Shown: positions 18,212 to 29,350, counted from the stretch's first letter. The stretch is 64,000 nucleotides of DNA from Mesorhizobium sp. WSM2240 (GCF_040438645.1 NZ_CP159253.1:868001-932000); one strand, 5' to 3'. The notes: generated by a model not told the origin, from the sequence alone. A program made the numbers and translations.

Positions 18212-19667
18212 AGCTAATATGCGGTTCAAAGGGCTTGACTCATATCCCCCAAGGAGGAGCTGCAACAGATCTGTCTCCGGACGGGAAGACGAGGGCCCTC
18301 GGCCGGAGAGCAAGTTCGGGCGACGCGCGGCTCCTGTGGCGGCGATGCTGGAAGCGCTTCCCTATCCAATGGAGGCATGGAAGCCACGCTATAAGTCGCG
18401 GTGCGGTTCTAAAGCTTCAGCTTGGAATCGAAGATGCCGAGCACGTGGCGAGTTCCTGGCGACGCTTCAGGCTGCGCTCGCAACTGGCGAGCACAGCTAG
18501 GGCGCCTTGCCGGCGCGCCAGCTTCGGATGCTTAACGCTCTTAAATAACGGCACTTCGCTGCCCGGCGGAACATGGAAAGAACTGGGCCGATAGGCAAGA
18601 TGGTCGATTGCATATGGCGACATTGGTTGGTCCGTCTCCATGCATCTGTAAACGGCCCAGGATCGGGTATCGAGATCGCGCTGGTCTAAGTGCACCGGTG
18701 TGGTGGAGGCGCGCGTCGGGCCTCGTGCTGCGGGATCAATATTGCGGGTGTTTCCCCATCCTGCGGCGCGCCTCTGTGATCGGTCACGCCTCGATCCTTA
18801 CCGACTCTTGCGTCGGCCACGGTTCTCGCTTTCGCGACCGAATCGTAAGATGCGGCTAAGCAAGCCGCTATCAGCGCTAGCCCAAAACGTCCAGTCACGT
18901 TTGCGAAGCGCGCGTTGGAATTGGTGATCCTATAACGCAAGTCGATATGATTTAGCCGCGCCGCTGTCACAATGTTCGACGAGATAACCGGCGTTGCCTG
19001 AGACGATTCGGTCCGGCATCGGCCCATGTGCCCGAGCCCCCGCCCACAGGTCAGCGTCGGATCGAACCAACTCGGTTTTCCTTGGCAAGTGCGACGATCC
19101 CAAACGTGAATGACCGGTAGCAGAGGCAAGCGACGCCAATTATCGGCTAATGCATAACCCCGAACATGCGCAGCGGTTTTGCGAGAACGGCGCCGCCGGG
19201 AGACCCGGCCAAGGCAGCCTCGACCGAGGTGCTCTCGTGAAACCTGGCGGGAGGGCTTCGAAATGGTGGGCGAGCTCGTGTAGCGTGAGCTGCGGGCAGA
19301 AAATGTCGGCGGAGAGCGAAATCGCGCGCCGCGATGTTTGGATGCGTCCGGCTGTAAATCCGATTCAGACGATCAATGTTCTTCGGCGCCTCCTTCAGTT
19401 CCTCCAGGCTTGGTGCACAAAACGGGTTTGTGGGTCAGGAACTTATCGCTGCCTCGTCCTGCGGGGAAGCGGTGGAGTGAAGCGTCATCATGTCGGTTTT
19501 GTCCTGCACGGCGTAGCTTGCATGCTCATAGGAACCGGTGAGTTCAGCGTATCGGTCGCCCACGCGCTCTCTTGCTCTCGGGCGGTCTCGTCCATATAGC
19601 TCGGAGCAACAGGGGAAGCGCCAGAGCCGCGACTTCCTGCGCATTTCGTATCCAACAAGGAGAAACT
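18212..19667. other. Stretch between nod box and syrB without a clear gene
   Basis: Minus-strand open frames (18417-18695, 18686-19129) and plus-strand ones show no recognisable product. The region looks like decayed sequence. AAGGAG at 19658 is the ribosome-binding site of the next gene. Confidence 0.5.
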
Positions 19668-20360
19668 ATGAAGCGACAGACCCGACCGTTCACTGTGGAG
19701 GTCAAACAGAAACGTAGTTATCAAAAACGGGGTCGTTCCATCTGGAGCGATGTCGATCTCTCCGCAGCGCTGGCCGAGACAACAAGGGAAGTCGAGGAGA
19801 TGGAGCTGCCAAATCGTCGGCTTGCCGACTCTGAGGTCGTAACCATTGATGAAGAACACTTGCACAAACCGCTAGCGGATCACCTCATGGCAGATTCCCA
19901 GGACGCTGAATCCGTAAAAATTGCAAGCGAACCGACAGCCAAAGCGGAGAGGCCTGGCACGAAGAAGAAACCGTCGTCACGGTCGCGGAAAGCAAAGGCT
20001 GAGCCTAGGCCGCCTGCTCGTAAGAATAACGCCAACACGGCGTCCCAGGCTGAGGAAGCACCAGAAGCGGCTGTGCGGAGCGGCCGGAAGATCTACTCTG
20101 AAAAGGAGCGCGCCCAGAAGCTCGCCCAGATCGAGATATCAATCAGTGGCGGCGCGACACTCAAGAGCGCGGTAAAGCAGGCCAGCATATCGGAACAGAC
20201 CTATTATGATTGGAAGAAGGTCGCGACGCCTGCATCACAAAGTGACGATCTGAACGAGCTGGACGTGCTCGACGAAGAAAACAAGCGACTGAAGAGCCTC
20301 CTCGCGGAACGCCTGCGCAAGGAGAACGCGGAACTGAAGAAGAAGTTAGGGCTGCAATAG
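19668..20360 (+). CDS. SyrB-like regulator
   Basis: 230 residues from the ATG at 19668 (MKRQTRPFTVEVKQKR), preceded by AACAAGGAGAAACT, an ideal ribosome-binding site; the frame extends further upstream but without one. The middle is rich in Lys, Arg, Pro and Ala. The C-terminal 90 residues (GRKIYSEKERAQKLAQIEIS, LKSAVKQASISEQTYYDWKK) match the SyrB/SyrB2 regulators of Sinorhizobium and form an HTH like that of IS3 OrfA. A leucine-rich coiled coil (ENKRLKSLLAERLRKENAEL) follows. SyrB in S. meliloti represses syrM, an activator of nod and exopolysaccharide genes. A role in nod regulation here is inference. Confidence 0.75.
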   Translation: MKRQTRPFTVEVKQKRSYQKRGRSIWSDVDLSAALAETTREVEEMELPNRRLADSEVVTIDEEHLHKPLADHLMADSQDAESVKIASEPTAKAERPGTKKKPSSRSRKAKAEPRPPARKNNANTASQAEEAPEAAVRSGRKIYSEKERAQKLAQIEISISGGATLKSAVKQASISEQTYYDWKKVATPASQSDDLNELDVLDEENKRLKSLLAERLRKENAELKKKLGLQ

Positions 20361-20829
20361 AGCTTCAAAAATCCCGCACGCAATCGACTGTCCGGCCTTT
20401 GTCGGGTGTCGCTCGAGCGCATTCTCACGCTTGTCTTGGATAACGACCGACAATCTGTTCCCAAGCGTTGACGGACCATGTGGGACCGGGCGGATCTTCG
20501 AAGATCAGGTGTCCTTCATTGCCGCGCAGAATCGAAGCCGCATGGATCATCTTGCATCGCGGCGTGACTCGATATCGAGTCTTCCGGCGGATCGTGATGC
20601 GATCTTGCGATGATCGGGTGCGGTCATGTGTCAGACCAGTGATGCGGCGTTGGAGGTGCCGCTGGCCGTCATGGAGATCCGCGGATCAGGCGCAATCAAC
20701 TCAACGAGCTTTCGCTCTTGGAGCCTCGGTGGTTTTCCTGATGCCGATCAGACCGATCATTTGCCCTAGACGTTCACGACGTCCTCACATGCCGCCCATC
20801 ATGGCTTCGCAGTCGCCGAGTGCGTGCTC
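20361..20829. other. Intergenic stretch, nothing recognised
   Basis: No coding frame with recognisable content. Confidence 0.4.
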
Positions 20830-21597
20830 ATGCTGCCGCGCTGCCAAGATCCCGGTGATCCTCCTTCTTTGTCACCATCGCCCACACCGAACGAGCCATC
20901 TTGTTGGCCAACGCCATGGCAACCAGCATCAATGGTTTCTGATTCAGCATCCGAGCAGCCATGAGCCGGGCCGCGCACCGCGGCGGGAGACCCACTGGAT
21001 GACGGACATGGCACCGATGATCAGCAGCCGTCGGGTGTCCCGCTGGCCCATTTTCGACGTGCGGCCGAGCCGCTGCTTTCCGCCTGTCAAATGTGAACCA
21101 GCACCAGACCCAGCCAGGCAGCGAAGTCGCGACCGCGCTTGAAGGTCGACATTGGGCGCGCAAACGCTTCCACCGCCATGGCCGTGATCGGGCCGATTCC
21201 CGGCGTGGTCTGAAGGCGGCGTGTATCCTCCCCCGCACTGGGCTTCGCCGCGAAGGATTTTCTCCAGCTCGGCAACTTCGCGGCTCAACCGATCGACCTG
21301 ACGCGACCAATATCGAGGACCAGTTGGGCCATCGTAGGTTCGGTCGGCATCAATCACGGCAGCCAAGGTTTTCAGGTGAGCCGGACCTCGCGGTGCGATG
21401 ACGCCGTGTTCGGCAAGATGCCCGCGCAGGGCGTTGATCAGCTGCGTGCGCTGGCGCACCAAGAGGTCGCGCGTCCGGAATACCATCGACCTCGCCTGCT
21501 GCTCTTCCGTTTTCACCGCCACGAACCGCATCGTCGGTCGTGATCCCGCCTCAGCTATGGCCTCGACATCGGCGGTGTCGTTCTTCTGGCGATTTAC
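20830..21597 (-). pseudogene. IS110-family transposase, frameshifted and truncated
   Basis: Reads KNDTADVEAIAEAGSRPTMR, RTRDLLVRQRTQLINALRGH, then after a frameshift LQTTPGIGPITAMAVEAFA and AAWLGLV, then after another shift GAMSVIQWVSRRGA and LVAMALANKMARSVWAMVTK. These are the middle and C-terminal parts of an IS110 transposase. The N-terminal DEDD part is missing, cut at the palindrome starting at 21598. Confidence 0.85.
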
Positions 21598-21637
21598 TAA
21601 TCACGAGCTCCTCCACATTATGGGGAGCTCGTGATTA
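21598..21637. repeat. Perfect 14-bp palindrome with 12-base loop
   Basis: TAATCACGAGCTCC (21598-21611) and GGAGCTCGTGATTA (21624-21637). It sits exactly where the IS110 relic breaks off, so it may be the end of an inserted element. Confidence 0.85.
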
Positions 21638-21644
21638 TGCAGAG

Positions 21645-21722
21645 CGTTTTTAGCTTGGCGTCGCGCAGGAAGGCGGGTGGCGAGAGCGCGCTGCGGTGGA
21701 TCGCGACGGTGAGCTAAAAACG
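21645..21722. repeat. 11-bp inverted repeat, 56 bases apart
   Basis: CGTTTTTAGCT (21645-21655) pairs with AGCTAAAAACG (21712-21722). Next to the preceding palindrome; possibly ends of a tiny non-coding mobile element. Confidence 0.7.
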
Positions 21723-22085
21723 TGTTGGGCTAAGCCGCCGGCACGGGTGGCCGCTATGGGCGTTCAATTGAGGCCGCACCGACGAAAGAGGCATCGCGTG
21801 GACGCGGGATGCGGCGGACGCGGCGACTGCGGGGGTCGCGTACGCCGAAGCGACGCGGATATATCGGTCCCGGCAAGGTGAGGACCGGCGCCGCGCCCTG
21901 CCGGAGGGGGCCGGGAGGTGACGGCGCACATCTTGGCGGGACCGGCTCGGTTTCCGGCCGAACGATCCGACGATGACGAAGAAAGCCGAGCGCCACCTTC
22001 ATGATGTATCCCAGTATGGCGGTGGTCCGGTGACGCCGTCGAAGACTTCGATGACAATCATCTGCCCTTGGTGACAGGCCGGGCA
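21723..22085. other. GC-rich intergenic stretch
   Basis: No protein recognised on either strand. Confidence 0.4.
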
Positions 22086-22187
22086 TTGCCTCACGTAGCG
22101 TGTTACCGAGCGGCTTCATTGCCTCACCTAAAATGTTACCCGTGAAGTCGCATTCCGGCATGATGCCCTCGCCATGAGGGAGGGATC

Positions 22188-23605
22188 ATGAAGATGAAGA
22201 TGACGCATGCCATGCGCAGGGAGCTCGCCAATGCAGTCCGGGATCGCTATGCGGCCGCAGCGAACAAGGACAGACGCCGGATCCTGGAGGAGTTCATCGC
22301 GGCTACAGGGTATCACGAAAAATCCGCGATCCGTGTCCTCAACAGTTCATCGGAACCGAAGCGCCGGCAGACTCGTCGACGGTCTTCAATCTATGATGAG
22401 GCGGCTCGAGGGGCCTTGATCGTGCTGTGGGAAGCGTCTGATCGGGTTTGCGGCAAGCGCCTGAAGGCTTTGCTGCCCATTCTCCTGCCTGCGTTGGAAC
22501 GGAATGGACATTTGAGGCTCGAGGAGGAGCTACGCGACAAAATCCTGTCGATGAGCGCCGCCACGATCGACCGCTTGCTCCAGATGCCGAGACGCACGGG
22601 CCGTACGAAAAAGCCAAGAGTTGTGCCAGAGCCGCGGCGGCGCATCAAAATGCGCACCTTTGCTGACTGGAACGAGCCGCTTCCCGGCAGCATGGAAATG
22701 GACCTGGTGGCTCATTGCGGGGAGGTCAACCGCGGCAGCTACGTTCATAGTCTGGTTCTGACCGATATCGCCAGCGGATGGACGGAGGCTGCGCCCATCG
22801 TCGTTCGAGAAGGCACCCTGGTGGTTGAAACGCTCGATCATATCCGTGCGGGCTTGCCCTTCGCTCTGAGGGCGCTGGACGTGGACAATGGTAGCGAGTT
22901 CGTCAACAACAAGCTGATCGAATACTGCCTTGGTCACGGCATCGAACTCACGCGCTCGCGGCCCTACCGCAAGAACGATCAAGCGTGGATAGAGCAGAAA
23001 AATGGCGCCGTTGTGCGGAAGATACTGGGTTATCGGCGCTTCGAAGGTTTGGCGGCGGCCCGGGCGATCACGCGTCTCTACGCCGCATCGAGGTTGTTCG
23101 TGAACTTCTTTCAGCCATCGTTCAAGCTGGCTGCCAAACATCGCGACGGGGCGAAGGTGACAAAGCGGTATCATCCGCCACAAACGCCTTGCGAGCGTCT
23201 CCTGCAAGCGGAAAGTGTGCCGATGGCTACCAAGAGCAAGTTGAGCGAGATCGCCGCCAGCCTCGATCCGCTAAAGCTTCTGGAGGAGATGCGTGCTGTG
23301 CAGGCTTATCTGGCAGCATTGGCTGACGGCGAAGTACCGCCTGCGACGACATCCGAGCCGCCTAACTTGGCGGCATTCGTGGCAAGCCTATCAAGCGCCT
23401 GGCACGCCGGCGAAATCCGTCCGACATTCTCAACTGAAGCAAAACCGCTATATCTACGAAGCCTTCAAAAGGTCTCCACACGAGCTCCTATTGCGGGTCC
23501 ATCCGCCGCGCCCAAGCTGGCGATCCCACCCGCGACCGCAGCGCCGCCAACGAAGAAATCGGAGAAGCCAAAGCCGGTCTACGCCGAACCTGGCCAAGGT
23601 CACGA
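22188..23605 (+). pseudogene. DDE (rve) transposase, left part of the split IS
   Basis: Begins MKMKMTHAMRRELANAVRDR with an HTH region, then an integrase core: MEMDLVAHCGE (Asp), LRALDVDNGSEFVN (Asp), AWIEQKNGAVVRKILGYRRF (Glu). About 470 codons match the family; after 23601 the frame runs into unrelated sequence before the IS110 gene and stops at 23675. The missing C-terminus is found at 31476-31966. Confidence 0.8.
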
Positions 23606-23641
23606 CCTGACGCCGGGCCCAACATCGAATGGAGAACAGCC

Positions 23642-24667
23642 ATGGAAGAATATATCGGTCTCGACGTGTCGATGAAAGAGACGGCGGTATCGATCCGCCG
23701 GGAAGGCAAGCGCGTCTGGCGTGGGGTGTGCGCCTCAGACCCCAAGATCATTGCCAACCTTATCCGCAAGCGAGCGCCAGCCGCAAAACGCGTGGTGTTC
23801 GAGACCGGGCCGCTGTCGGTGTGGTTCTATCATTCATTGCGTGCCGAGGGGTTGCCGGCGATCTGTATCGATGCGCGCCATGCCAAAGCTGCGCTCGATA
23901 TGGCGCCGAACAAAACCGACGCGAACGACGCTGACGGTTTGGCGCATCTTGCAGAAGTAGGGTTCTTCCGAGAAATTCGGGTGAAAAGATTCGACAGCAT
24001 GCTGATGCGCACGCTCGTGGCGGCACGCGCCCGGCTGGTCCGGATCACGACCGAACTCTCGAACCATATCCGTGGGCTCATGAAAACGTTCGGGCTGCTT
24101 GTTCCTGCGGGCAAGGGAAGCACATTCGAGAAGAATGTCCGGAGCCTTCTTGTAGATCAGGATCGGCTCGCTCCTATCGTGCCGCCGATGCTGGAGGCTT
24201 GGCGCAGCATGCGCATCCGTGCTGCCGAACTCGGGCGTCAGCTCGTCGCGGATGCGCGTCAAAGCCAGGCCTGCCGCATGCTCATGTCGATCCTCGGCGT
24301 CGGCACGATCACCGCAACCTCTTTCGTCACCGCCATTGAGGAGCCCGACAACTTCAAGAAGTCCCGCTCGGTTGGCGCCTGGCTTGGTTTGACAACCCGC
24401 CGCTACCAATCGGGAGAGGTCGATTATGACGGCCACATATCCCGACGCGGAGACCGCCATTTGCGAGGACTCCTCTACGAGGCGGCGACAGTCATTCTGA
24501 CCCGCAGCTCAGCCAACAGCACCCTGCGCACATGGGGTCTCAAGCTCCGCGAGAGGATCGGCTTCAAACGGGCCGCCGTTGCCGTAGCGCGCAAACTGGC
24601 GGTCACCATGCATGCGATGCTCAAGACTGGCGAGCTCTTTGATCGGAACGCAGGAGCCACAACATGA
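23642..24667 (+). CDS. IS110-family transposase, intact
   Basis: 341 residues, full length. N-terminal RuvC-like DEDD domain: YIGLDVSMKET (Asp), FETGPLSVWFY (Glu), NKTDANDADGLA (Asp, Asp). C-terminal transposase_20 domain: LMSILGVGTITATSFVTAI, VGAWLGLTTRRYQSG, RRGDRHLRGLLYEAA with the Ser in LTRSSANSTL. IS110 enzymes insert site-specifically without usual inverted repeats. It sits immediately after the break point of the split IS. Confidence 0.95.
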   Translation: MEEYIGLDVSMKETAVSIRREGKRVWRGVCASDPKIIANLIRKRAPAAKRVVFETGPLSVWFYHSLRAEGLPAICIDARHAKAALDMAPNKTDANDADGLAHLAEVGFFREIRVKRFDSMLMRTLVAARARLVRITTELSNHIRGLMKTFGLLVPAGKGSTFEKNVRSLLVDQDRLAPIVPPMLEAWRSMRIRAAELGRQLVADARQSQACRMLMSILGVGTITATSFVTAIEEPDNFKKSRSVGAWLGLTTRRYQSGEVDYDGHISRRGDRHLRGLLYEAATVILTRSSANSTLRTWGLKLRERIGFKRAAVAVARKLAVTMHAMLKTGELFDRNAGATT

Positions 24668-24926
24668 AATTTTGCGGATAGCGTTCAAGATCTGAGCGCC
24701 TGAGACGTCCCTGCCGGGACGTGGGGGCGAGCCATTCCGCTGATGGGGTTGCACCGCTGACTCAGCAAAGTGCGTCGTCCACATTGAAGGCTCCTCCCGC
24801 GAACTCCATCATGCGGCGACTGATGTCGACTGCGAAGACAACCGTGTCCCCGGCAAACGCATCTCAAAGCGCGAAGATACTTGACGGCCCTGCCGCGATT
24901 AGACAACCCCATCAGTCCCCGTCAGG
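24668..24926. other. Short stretch between IS fragments
   Basis: No gene recognised; probably debris from nested insertions. Confidence 0.4.
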
Positions 24927-25421
24927 CGTATCTATCAGCAGACCTTCATCGACACCTACGCCAAGGTCGCCTTCGCCAAGCTCTATGACCGCAAGACGCC
25001 CATCACCGCGGCCGACCTGCTCAATGACTGGGTGGTGCCGTTCTACGACGCCCAGGAGGTGAAGCTCTGCCGGGTGCTTACGGATCGCGGCACCGAATAT
25101 TGCGGCAATCCCGAACACCACGAATACGAGCTCTACCTGGCGGTCGAGGATGTCGACCATTCCAGAACCAAGACCAAGAACCCGCAGACGAACGGAATTG
25201 TCGAGCGCTTCCACAAGACGGTGCTGGACGAGTTCTATCGGGTCGCCTTCCGCAAGAAGATCTACGGGTCGATCGCCGAGCTGTAGGCCGATCTCGACGC
25301 CTGGGTCAGAGCCTATAATGAAGAGCGCCCGCACCAGGGCCGCTGGTGCTTCGGCAAGACGCCAAGGCAGACCTTCCTTGACGCCGTGCCGCTGGCGAGG
25401 GAGAAATTGATCGCCGCCTGA
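24927..25421 (+). pseudogene. IS481-family transposase, C-terminal part with internal stop
   Basis: Reads IYQQTFIDTYAKVAFAKLYD, LTDRGTEYCGNPEHHEYELY, KNPQTNGIVERFHKTVLDEF, then an in-frame TAG at about 25284, then AWVRAYNEERPHQGRWCFGK. The last two acidic residues of the DDE triad are present (DRG, NGIVERFH). The N-terminus with the HTH and first Asp is missing. A second fragment of the same family lies at 36664-36957. Confidence 0.85.
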
Positions 25422-25490
25422 TCCCATCCGACAGGTGGAGCCGACCGATCTCCGGACGCCAACTGTCCGATCAAGTCCAAGCTACTACAG

Positions 25491-25846
25491 CTGAATGGTG
25501 CGCACCTCGGCGCCGGCCTCCAACAGATGGACGGCAAAGGCGTGCCGCAAACTGTGCGGCGTGACCGGTTTGGACAAGCCGGAGAGGTCGCGCGCTTTCG
25601 CGCAGGCTTGTCCCACCGCATCCCTGGTGATCGGCTGGCCGGCACGATCGCCGGGGAAGAGCCACGCCTCTGGCCGGCGCACCTTCCAATAGTTGCGCAG
25701 GATCTCCAAGAGCTTGGGCGACAGCATCACGTAGCGGTCCTTCTGGCCTTTGCCCTGCTCGACGCGGACGACCATTCTCTGGCTGTCGATGTCGGTGGGC
25801 TTCAGCTGCACAGCCTCCGAGATGCGCAAGCCGGCGGCATAGCACC
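25491..25846 (-). pseudogene. Tyrosine-recombinase (phage integrase) C-terminal fragment
   Basis: The frame shows CYAAGLRISEAVQLKPTDID (first Arg), VEQGKGQKDRYVMLS (Lys) and VTPHSLRHAFAVHLLEAGAE (His-x-x-Arg), then stops right after RTIQ, where the IS481 end abuts. The final Tyr box and the N-terminal domain are missing. XerC/D- or RIT-type recombinase remnant. Confidence 0.8.
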
Positions 25847-26007
25847 TATGTCCGATGGAATGGGCTGCAAGGAGCCACCCCATGCTTGCGCAGTTGGAGC
25901 TCCTTTTGCATGCATGACGCCACGGACGACGCAAGACTGCGCCGTCGGTGTATCGCTTCCTTGCCGCTCCGCGGTTGCGGAGCGGGTTAGTCCTAATCAA
26001 GTTATGG

Positions 26008-26271
26008 TCAGGTGAGCATAACTTTACATAAGGCTTGACGTAGCTGGGCGGGATGAGCCTCACCTCGTGGCCAACTCCCGAATTGCCCGGCCCCATTCGT
26101 GGGCGCGCAGGCCTCCATGGCGACCATACTGGTCGGCTGTCGGGCCAAGAACGGGAGGACCTGAGCGCGCGTCATTCTCTTCCGGAATGCGACGCTGCCG
26201 TAGGCGTGCCCGCCATGGGCGTGAAACACGCGCTTCGCCAGGTCGATGCCGATGAGGGTGACGGTGTTCAT
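26008..26271 (-). pseudogene. IS110-family transposase, N-terminal fragment
   Basis: Starts MNTVTLIGIDLAKRVFHAHG with VAMEACAPTNGAGQFGSWPR, the DEDD N-terminus of an IS110/IS1111-type enzyme. Only about 75 codons remain before the frame drifts. Confidence 0.85.
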
Positions 26272-26448
26272 GTCGTTCCTCCTGCTGTCGAGGCGGCCAT
26301 TTTCATCGGGCCGCAAAAGGCAAGCGGGATGTGGCAAAACGCGGGCGCGAGTCGCTCACCACGGCCTAGTGCTTGCACAACGCCAGTCTTCAGATGAATC
26401 CAGCAGGCGGGCGACCGCTACGATGCGCCGCGCATGACCTGCGCACAG

Positions 26449-26991
26449 CTATCGCGATCGCGTCAACGTCCTCGGTTCGGACTTCCCAGCAAAGGCACGC
26501 GACAGATCGAAATTGTGGCGCACCATCTCATTCCCTGGCTCTGTTTCGAGAGCTTGCCGATACAGCACCTGTGCCGCGTCATGTCGCCCCTCAATGTCCA
26601 AGATTACTCCTTTCGCGTTCAGTGCACGCAAATTCCCCGGCGCTGCAACTAAGACGCTGTCGACGACCTGAAGCGCCTCATGCGCACGCTTCTGCGCCAC
26701 CAAGGCGTTCGTAAGACCGATCGCCGCATCGACATTGTCCGGGTGCTGCTTCAGCTCGTCCCGTAAAGCGCGCTCTTGAGCATCCTGACCGACCGCGCGC
26801 AGTATGCGTTCGCGCATAGCCGGATCAATTTGATTGGCATTGAGCAACTCTGGGGACGAAGTCTCCTTCACTGAAAGAGCGGCCTTATCCGTCGCGCAAC
26901 CGCCGAGAAGCAGGATGGCAAGTACGGCGTAGAGAAGTGAGTAGCGGCGAAATGGCATAAACGTTGGTACTATGTTCTCGTTTGGATTCAT
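26449..26991 (-). CDS. y4yS: Y4yS-like TPR lipoprotein of the type III secretion cluster
   Basis: 180 residues. Signal peptide with lipobox LLLGGC (Cys at about residue 32), then TPR-like helices (DNVDAAIGLTNALVAQKRAH, PGNLRALNAKGVILDIEGRH, AAQVLYRQALETEPGNEMVR). It is the last gene of the nopC-nopA-y4yQ-rhcV-y4yS order known from Sinorhizobium strain NGR234, 63 bases after rhcV. The role of Y4yS is not well known; a periplasmic or outer-membrane helper of the secretion machine (pilotin-like) is plausible. Confidence 0.9.
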   Translation of the reverse strand: MNPNENIVPTFMPFRRYSLLYAVLAILLLGGCATDKAALSVKETSSPELLNANQIDPAMRERILRAVGQDAQERALRDELKQHPDNVDAAIGLTNALVAQKRAHEALQVVDSVLVAAPGNLRALNAKGVILDIEGRHDAAQVLYRQALETEPGNEMVRHNFDLSRAFAGKSEPRTLTRSR

Positions 26992-27054
26992 ATTTGGTTC
27001 CCAATGATCGGAGGTGATACGACATTCAGTTGTTGGCCAGGCGAATATTGCGCT

Positions 27055-29121
27055 TTACTCCAACGCTCCACTGTCAAATCCTGTCGGGAGTCTGATGGAG
27101 CCGGCGGGTTGAATTGTAAAGTCGGAGGCGAGGTCTTGATAGGACAGCACGGCAAGATCGATCCCGTGTCGGGTGAGGAAGCCACGGACGAAGCGTCTCA
27201 CATCCATTGAAGTTAAAACGATAGGGCGGGCCTGACCCTGCGTCGTGTTGGCAAGGGTCTGACGCATCTGTAGCAGCAGCGCTTCGCTTTGCCGATCCTC
27301 TAGTACGAGATAAGGGCCTGCAGCCGAATCTCGAACCGCATTGCGCATCACGTCCTCACTCTCACGTTCGATGATCAGGGCGAGCACGATGCCCTCTGCG
27401 TTGGCATAACGGTGGCAGATCTGCCGCCTCAAACCTGAGCGAACATATTCCGTGAGCAGGGCGACGTTTTGCTCACGTTCGCTCCATTCGGCCAACGCCT
27501 CCAAGAGGAGGCGGGTATGACGGATCGGGATGCCTTCATCCAGGAGGCGGCGCAGCACATCGGCAATCCGAGGGATTGGCGTCGTGCGCAGCACCTCTTT
27601 GACCAGATCAGAATATTCCTGCTCCATTCGGCTTAGCAATTGGCCGGTCTCTTGGATGCCGATCAAACGCGGCGCGTAGCGGGTCAACGTTGCACGAACG
27701 CGCAACGCGAGTGCTTCGCTGGGACCGTAATGCTCGATGCCGGCGCCCTTGAGAGCTGGTGCACGGTTTTGTTCGGCTAAGATTCTGTCCGTTTCTGGAT
27801 CACGCCGAAAGGGAACACCGCTCGATTCAACGTTGGCCTCGTCGTCTTTGAGCGTTGGCTGGCTCAGATCGAACACATCCTGTTCCACTGGCACCCCCTC
27901 GACATCTATCCGGAATTGCGACTCGGGCAGCTGCTGGTCGACCGAGACTGGGATCTGGGGTACAACAATGCCTAGATCGGCTGAGACCAGTTGAGAAACG
28001 CGGGCAATGTGCTGTTGCAATTCGACTTGCTCAATAGCGTGCATCAGGCTTGGCGCAAGGAAGAAAGCGATCGGAGAATCCTCCACGGGCGCGGCTTGCT
28101 TTTGGGTCTCTGCTGCAGCTGCACTCGTCCGGTCGACATCGGCGGCGCCAAGCACATCATCCTTGACAATGCTTATTCCGGCAAAGAGTGCGGCCAACAT
28201 CAGAAAGACGGGCATAGGGAAGCCAGGAACGAACCCCATCAAAAGCAAGACGCAAGCTGCCAGCCGCAACGCTCGCGTACTGGCCGTGAGTTGATTGACT
28301 ATTTCGGTACCAAGGTTGACCCTCGCCGCCCCAGTCACACGAGTGACGATGGTCGCCGCTGTAATTGAGAGCAGCAGAGCCGGAATCTGCGATATCAACG
28401 CATCGCCTATCGTGAGCAGCGTATAGTGATGCACCACCTCGCCGAAGGACATGCCCTTCGAGAGCAAGCCGATCGAAATTCCACCCACCATGTTGATGAA
28501 GATAACCACCAGTCCGGCGATGGAATCGCCCTTCACAAATTTCATCGCGCCATCCATCGCGCCGTAGAGTTGGCTCTCCTTCTCCAATGCGGCGCGCCGC
28601 CTGCGAGATTCGGCGGCATCGATGTGGCCGTTACGCAGTTCTGCGTCGACCGCCATTTGCTTACCCGGCAGAGCGTCGAGCGTGAACCGCGCCGCCACTT
28701 CTGCTACGCGTTCGGCGCCCTTCGCGAGGACCATGAATTGCACCATGGTGACGATCAGAAATATGACAAAGCCCACCACGATATTGCCCGAGATCACGAA
28801 ATCGCCGAACGTGTGGATGATGCTGCCTGCGTCCCCCTCGGCTAGGATCAGTCGCGTCGTTGCGACCGTAAGCGCCAGGCGGAATACCGTGGACAGCAAA
28901 ATGACGCCGGGCAAAGAGGAAAGATCTAGTGGGGTACTGACATACAGGGCAACCATCATCAGCAGGATGGCCAGTCCCATATTGAATCCTATCAGCGCGT
29001 CGACCACCACGACCGGGATAGGAAAGATCATCATAGCGATAGCGAGAAGCAGGATCGACGCGACCATTAAGTCCGGGTTGGCCGGGGCACGCTTGATGAA
29101 GTTACGCAGGACGTTGACCAT
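27055..29121 (-). CDS. rhcV: RhcV (SctV) export-gate protein
   Basis: 688 residues, the expected length of the SctV/FlhA family. The N-terminal third has eight membrane segments with the FHIPEP-type signature near LILAEGDAGSIIHTFGDFV. The cytoplasmic C-terminal half (from about residue 350) forms the nonameric ring that takes substrates and chaperones. The start has AAAGGAT upstream. About 230 bases separate it from y4yQ. Essential for secretion in all known type III systems; here the single visible copy. Confidence 0.97.
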   Translation of the reverse strand: MVNVLRNFIKRAPANPDLMVASILLLAIAMMIFPIPVVVVDALIGFNMGLAILLMMVALYVSTPLDLSSLPGVILLSTVFRLALTVATTRLILAEGDAGSIIHTFGDFVISGNIVVGFVIFLIVTMVQFMVLAKGAERVAEVAARFTLDALPGKQMAVDAELRNGHIDAAESRRRRAALEKESQLYGAMDGAMKFVKGDSIAGLVVIFINMVGGISIGLLSKGMSFGEVVHHYTLLTIGDALISQIPALLLSITAATIVTRVTGAARVNLGTEIVNQLTASTRALRLAACVLLLMGFVPGFPMPVFLMLAALFAGISIVKDDVLGAADVDRTSAAAAETQKQAAPVEDSPIAFFLAPSLMHAIEQVELQQHIARVSQLVSADLGIVVPQIPVSVDQQLPESQFRIDVEGVPVEQDVFDLSQPTLKDDEANVESSGVPFRRDPETDRILAEQNRAPALKGAGIEHYGPSEALALRVRATLTRYAPRLIGIQETGQLLSRMEQEYSDLVKEVLRTTPIPRIADVLRRLLDEGIPIRHTRLLLEALAEWSEREQNVALLTEYVRSGLRRQICHRYANAEGIVLALIIERESEDVMRNAVRDSAAGPYLVLEDRQSEALLLQMRQTLANTTQGQARPIVLTSMDVRRFVRGFLTRHGIDLAVLSYQDLASDFTIQPAGSIRLPTGFDSGALE

Positions 29122-29350
29122 CGAGGATCCTTTACGATCGCCTGAGAATTATTCCGCTGCTACCAGTGAAGCGTAGATTTCGAAATCCTAGGGCGCCTCG
29201 TCCACATGGGCGGCCCGTCAGCGGCAGGCTGTGCATGTATAGAAAGGCGCGAAGATGGCTGGTCAGCAACTGTTTAAGTCTGTCGCAGGTTTTTGAGCGC
29301 GGCAGAATGGTTTCCTGACCACCGCATTTTGCGCAATAGGGCCTGCAGAT
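29122..29350. other. Gap between y4yQ and rhcV
   Basis: No gene seen. AAAGGAT before the rhcV ATG is the only signal noted. Confidence 0.4.

Noticed and set aside
25964..25985. GC-rich hairpin CCGCTCCGC-GGTT-GCGGAGCGG as a terminator
   Set aside because: No T-run on either side and no intact gene ending there; more likely part of a mobile-element end.
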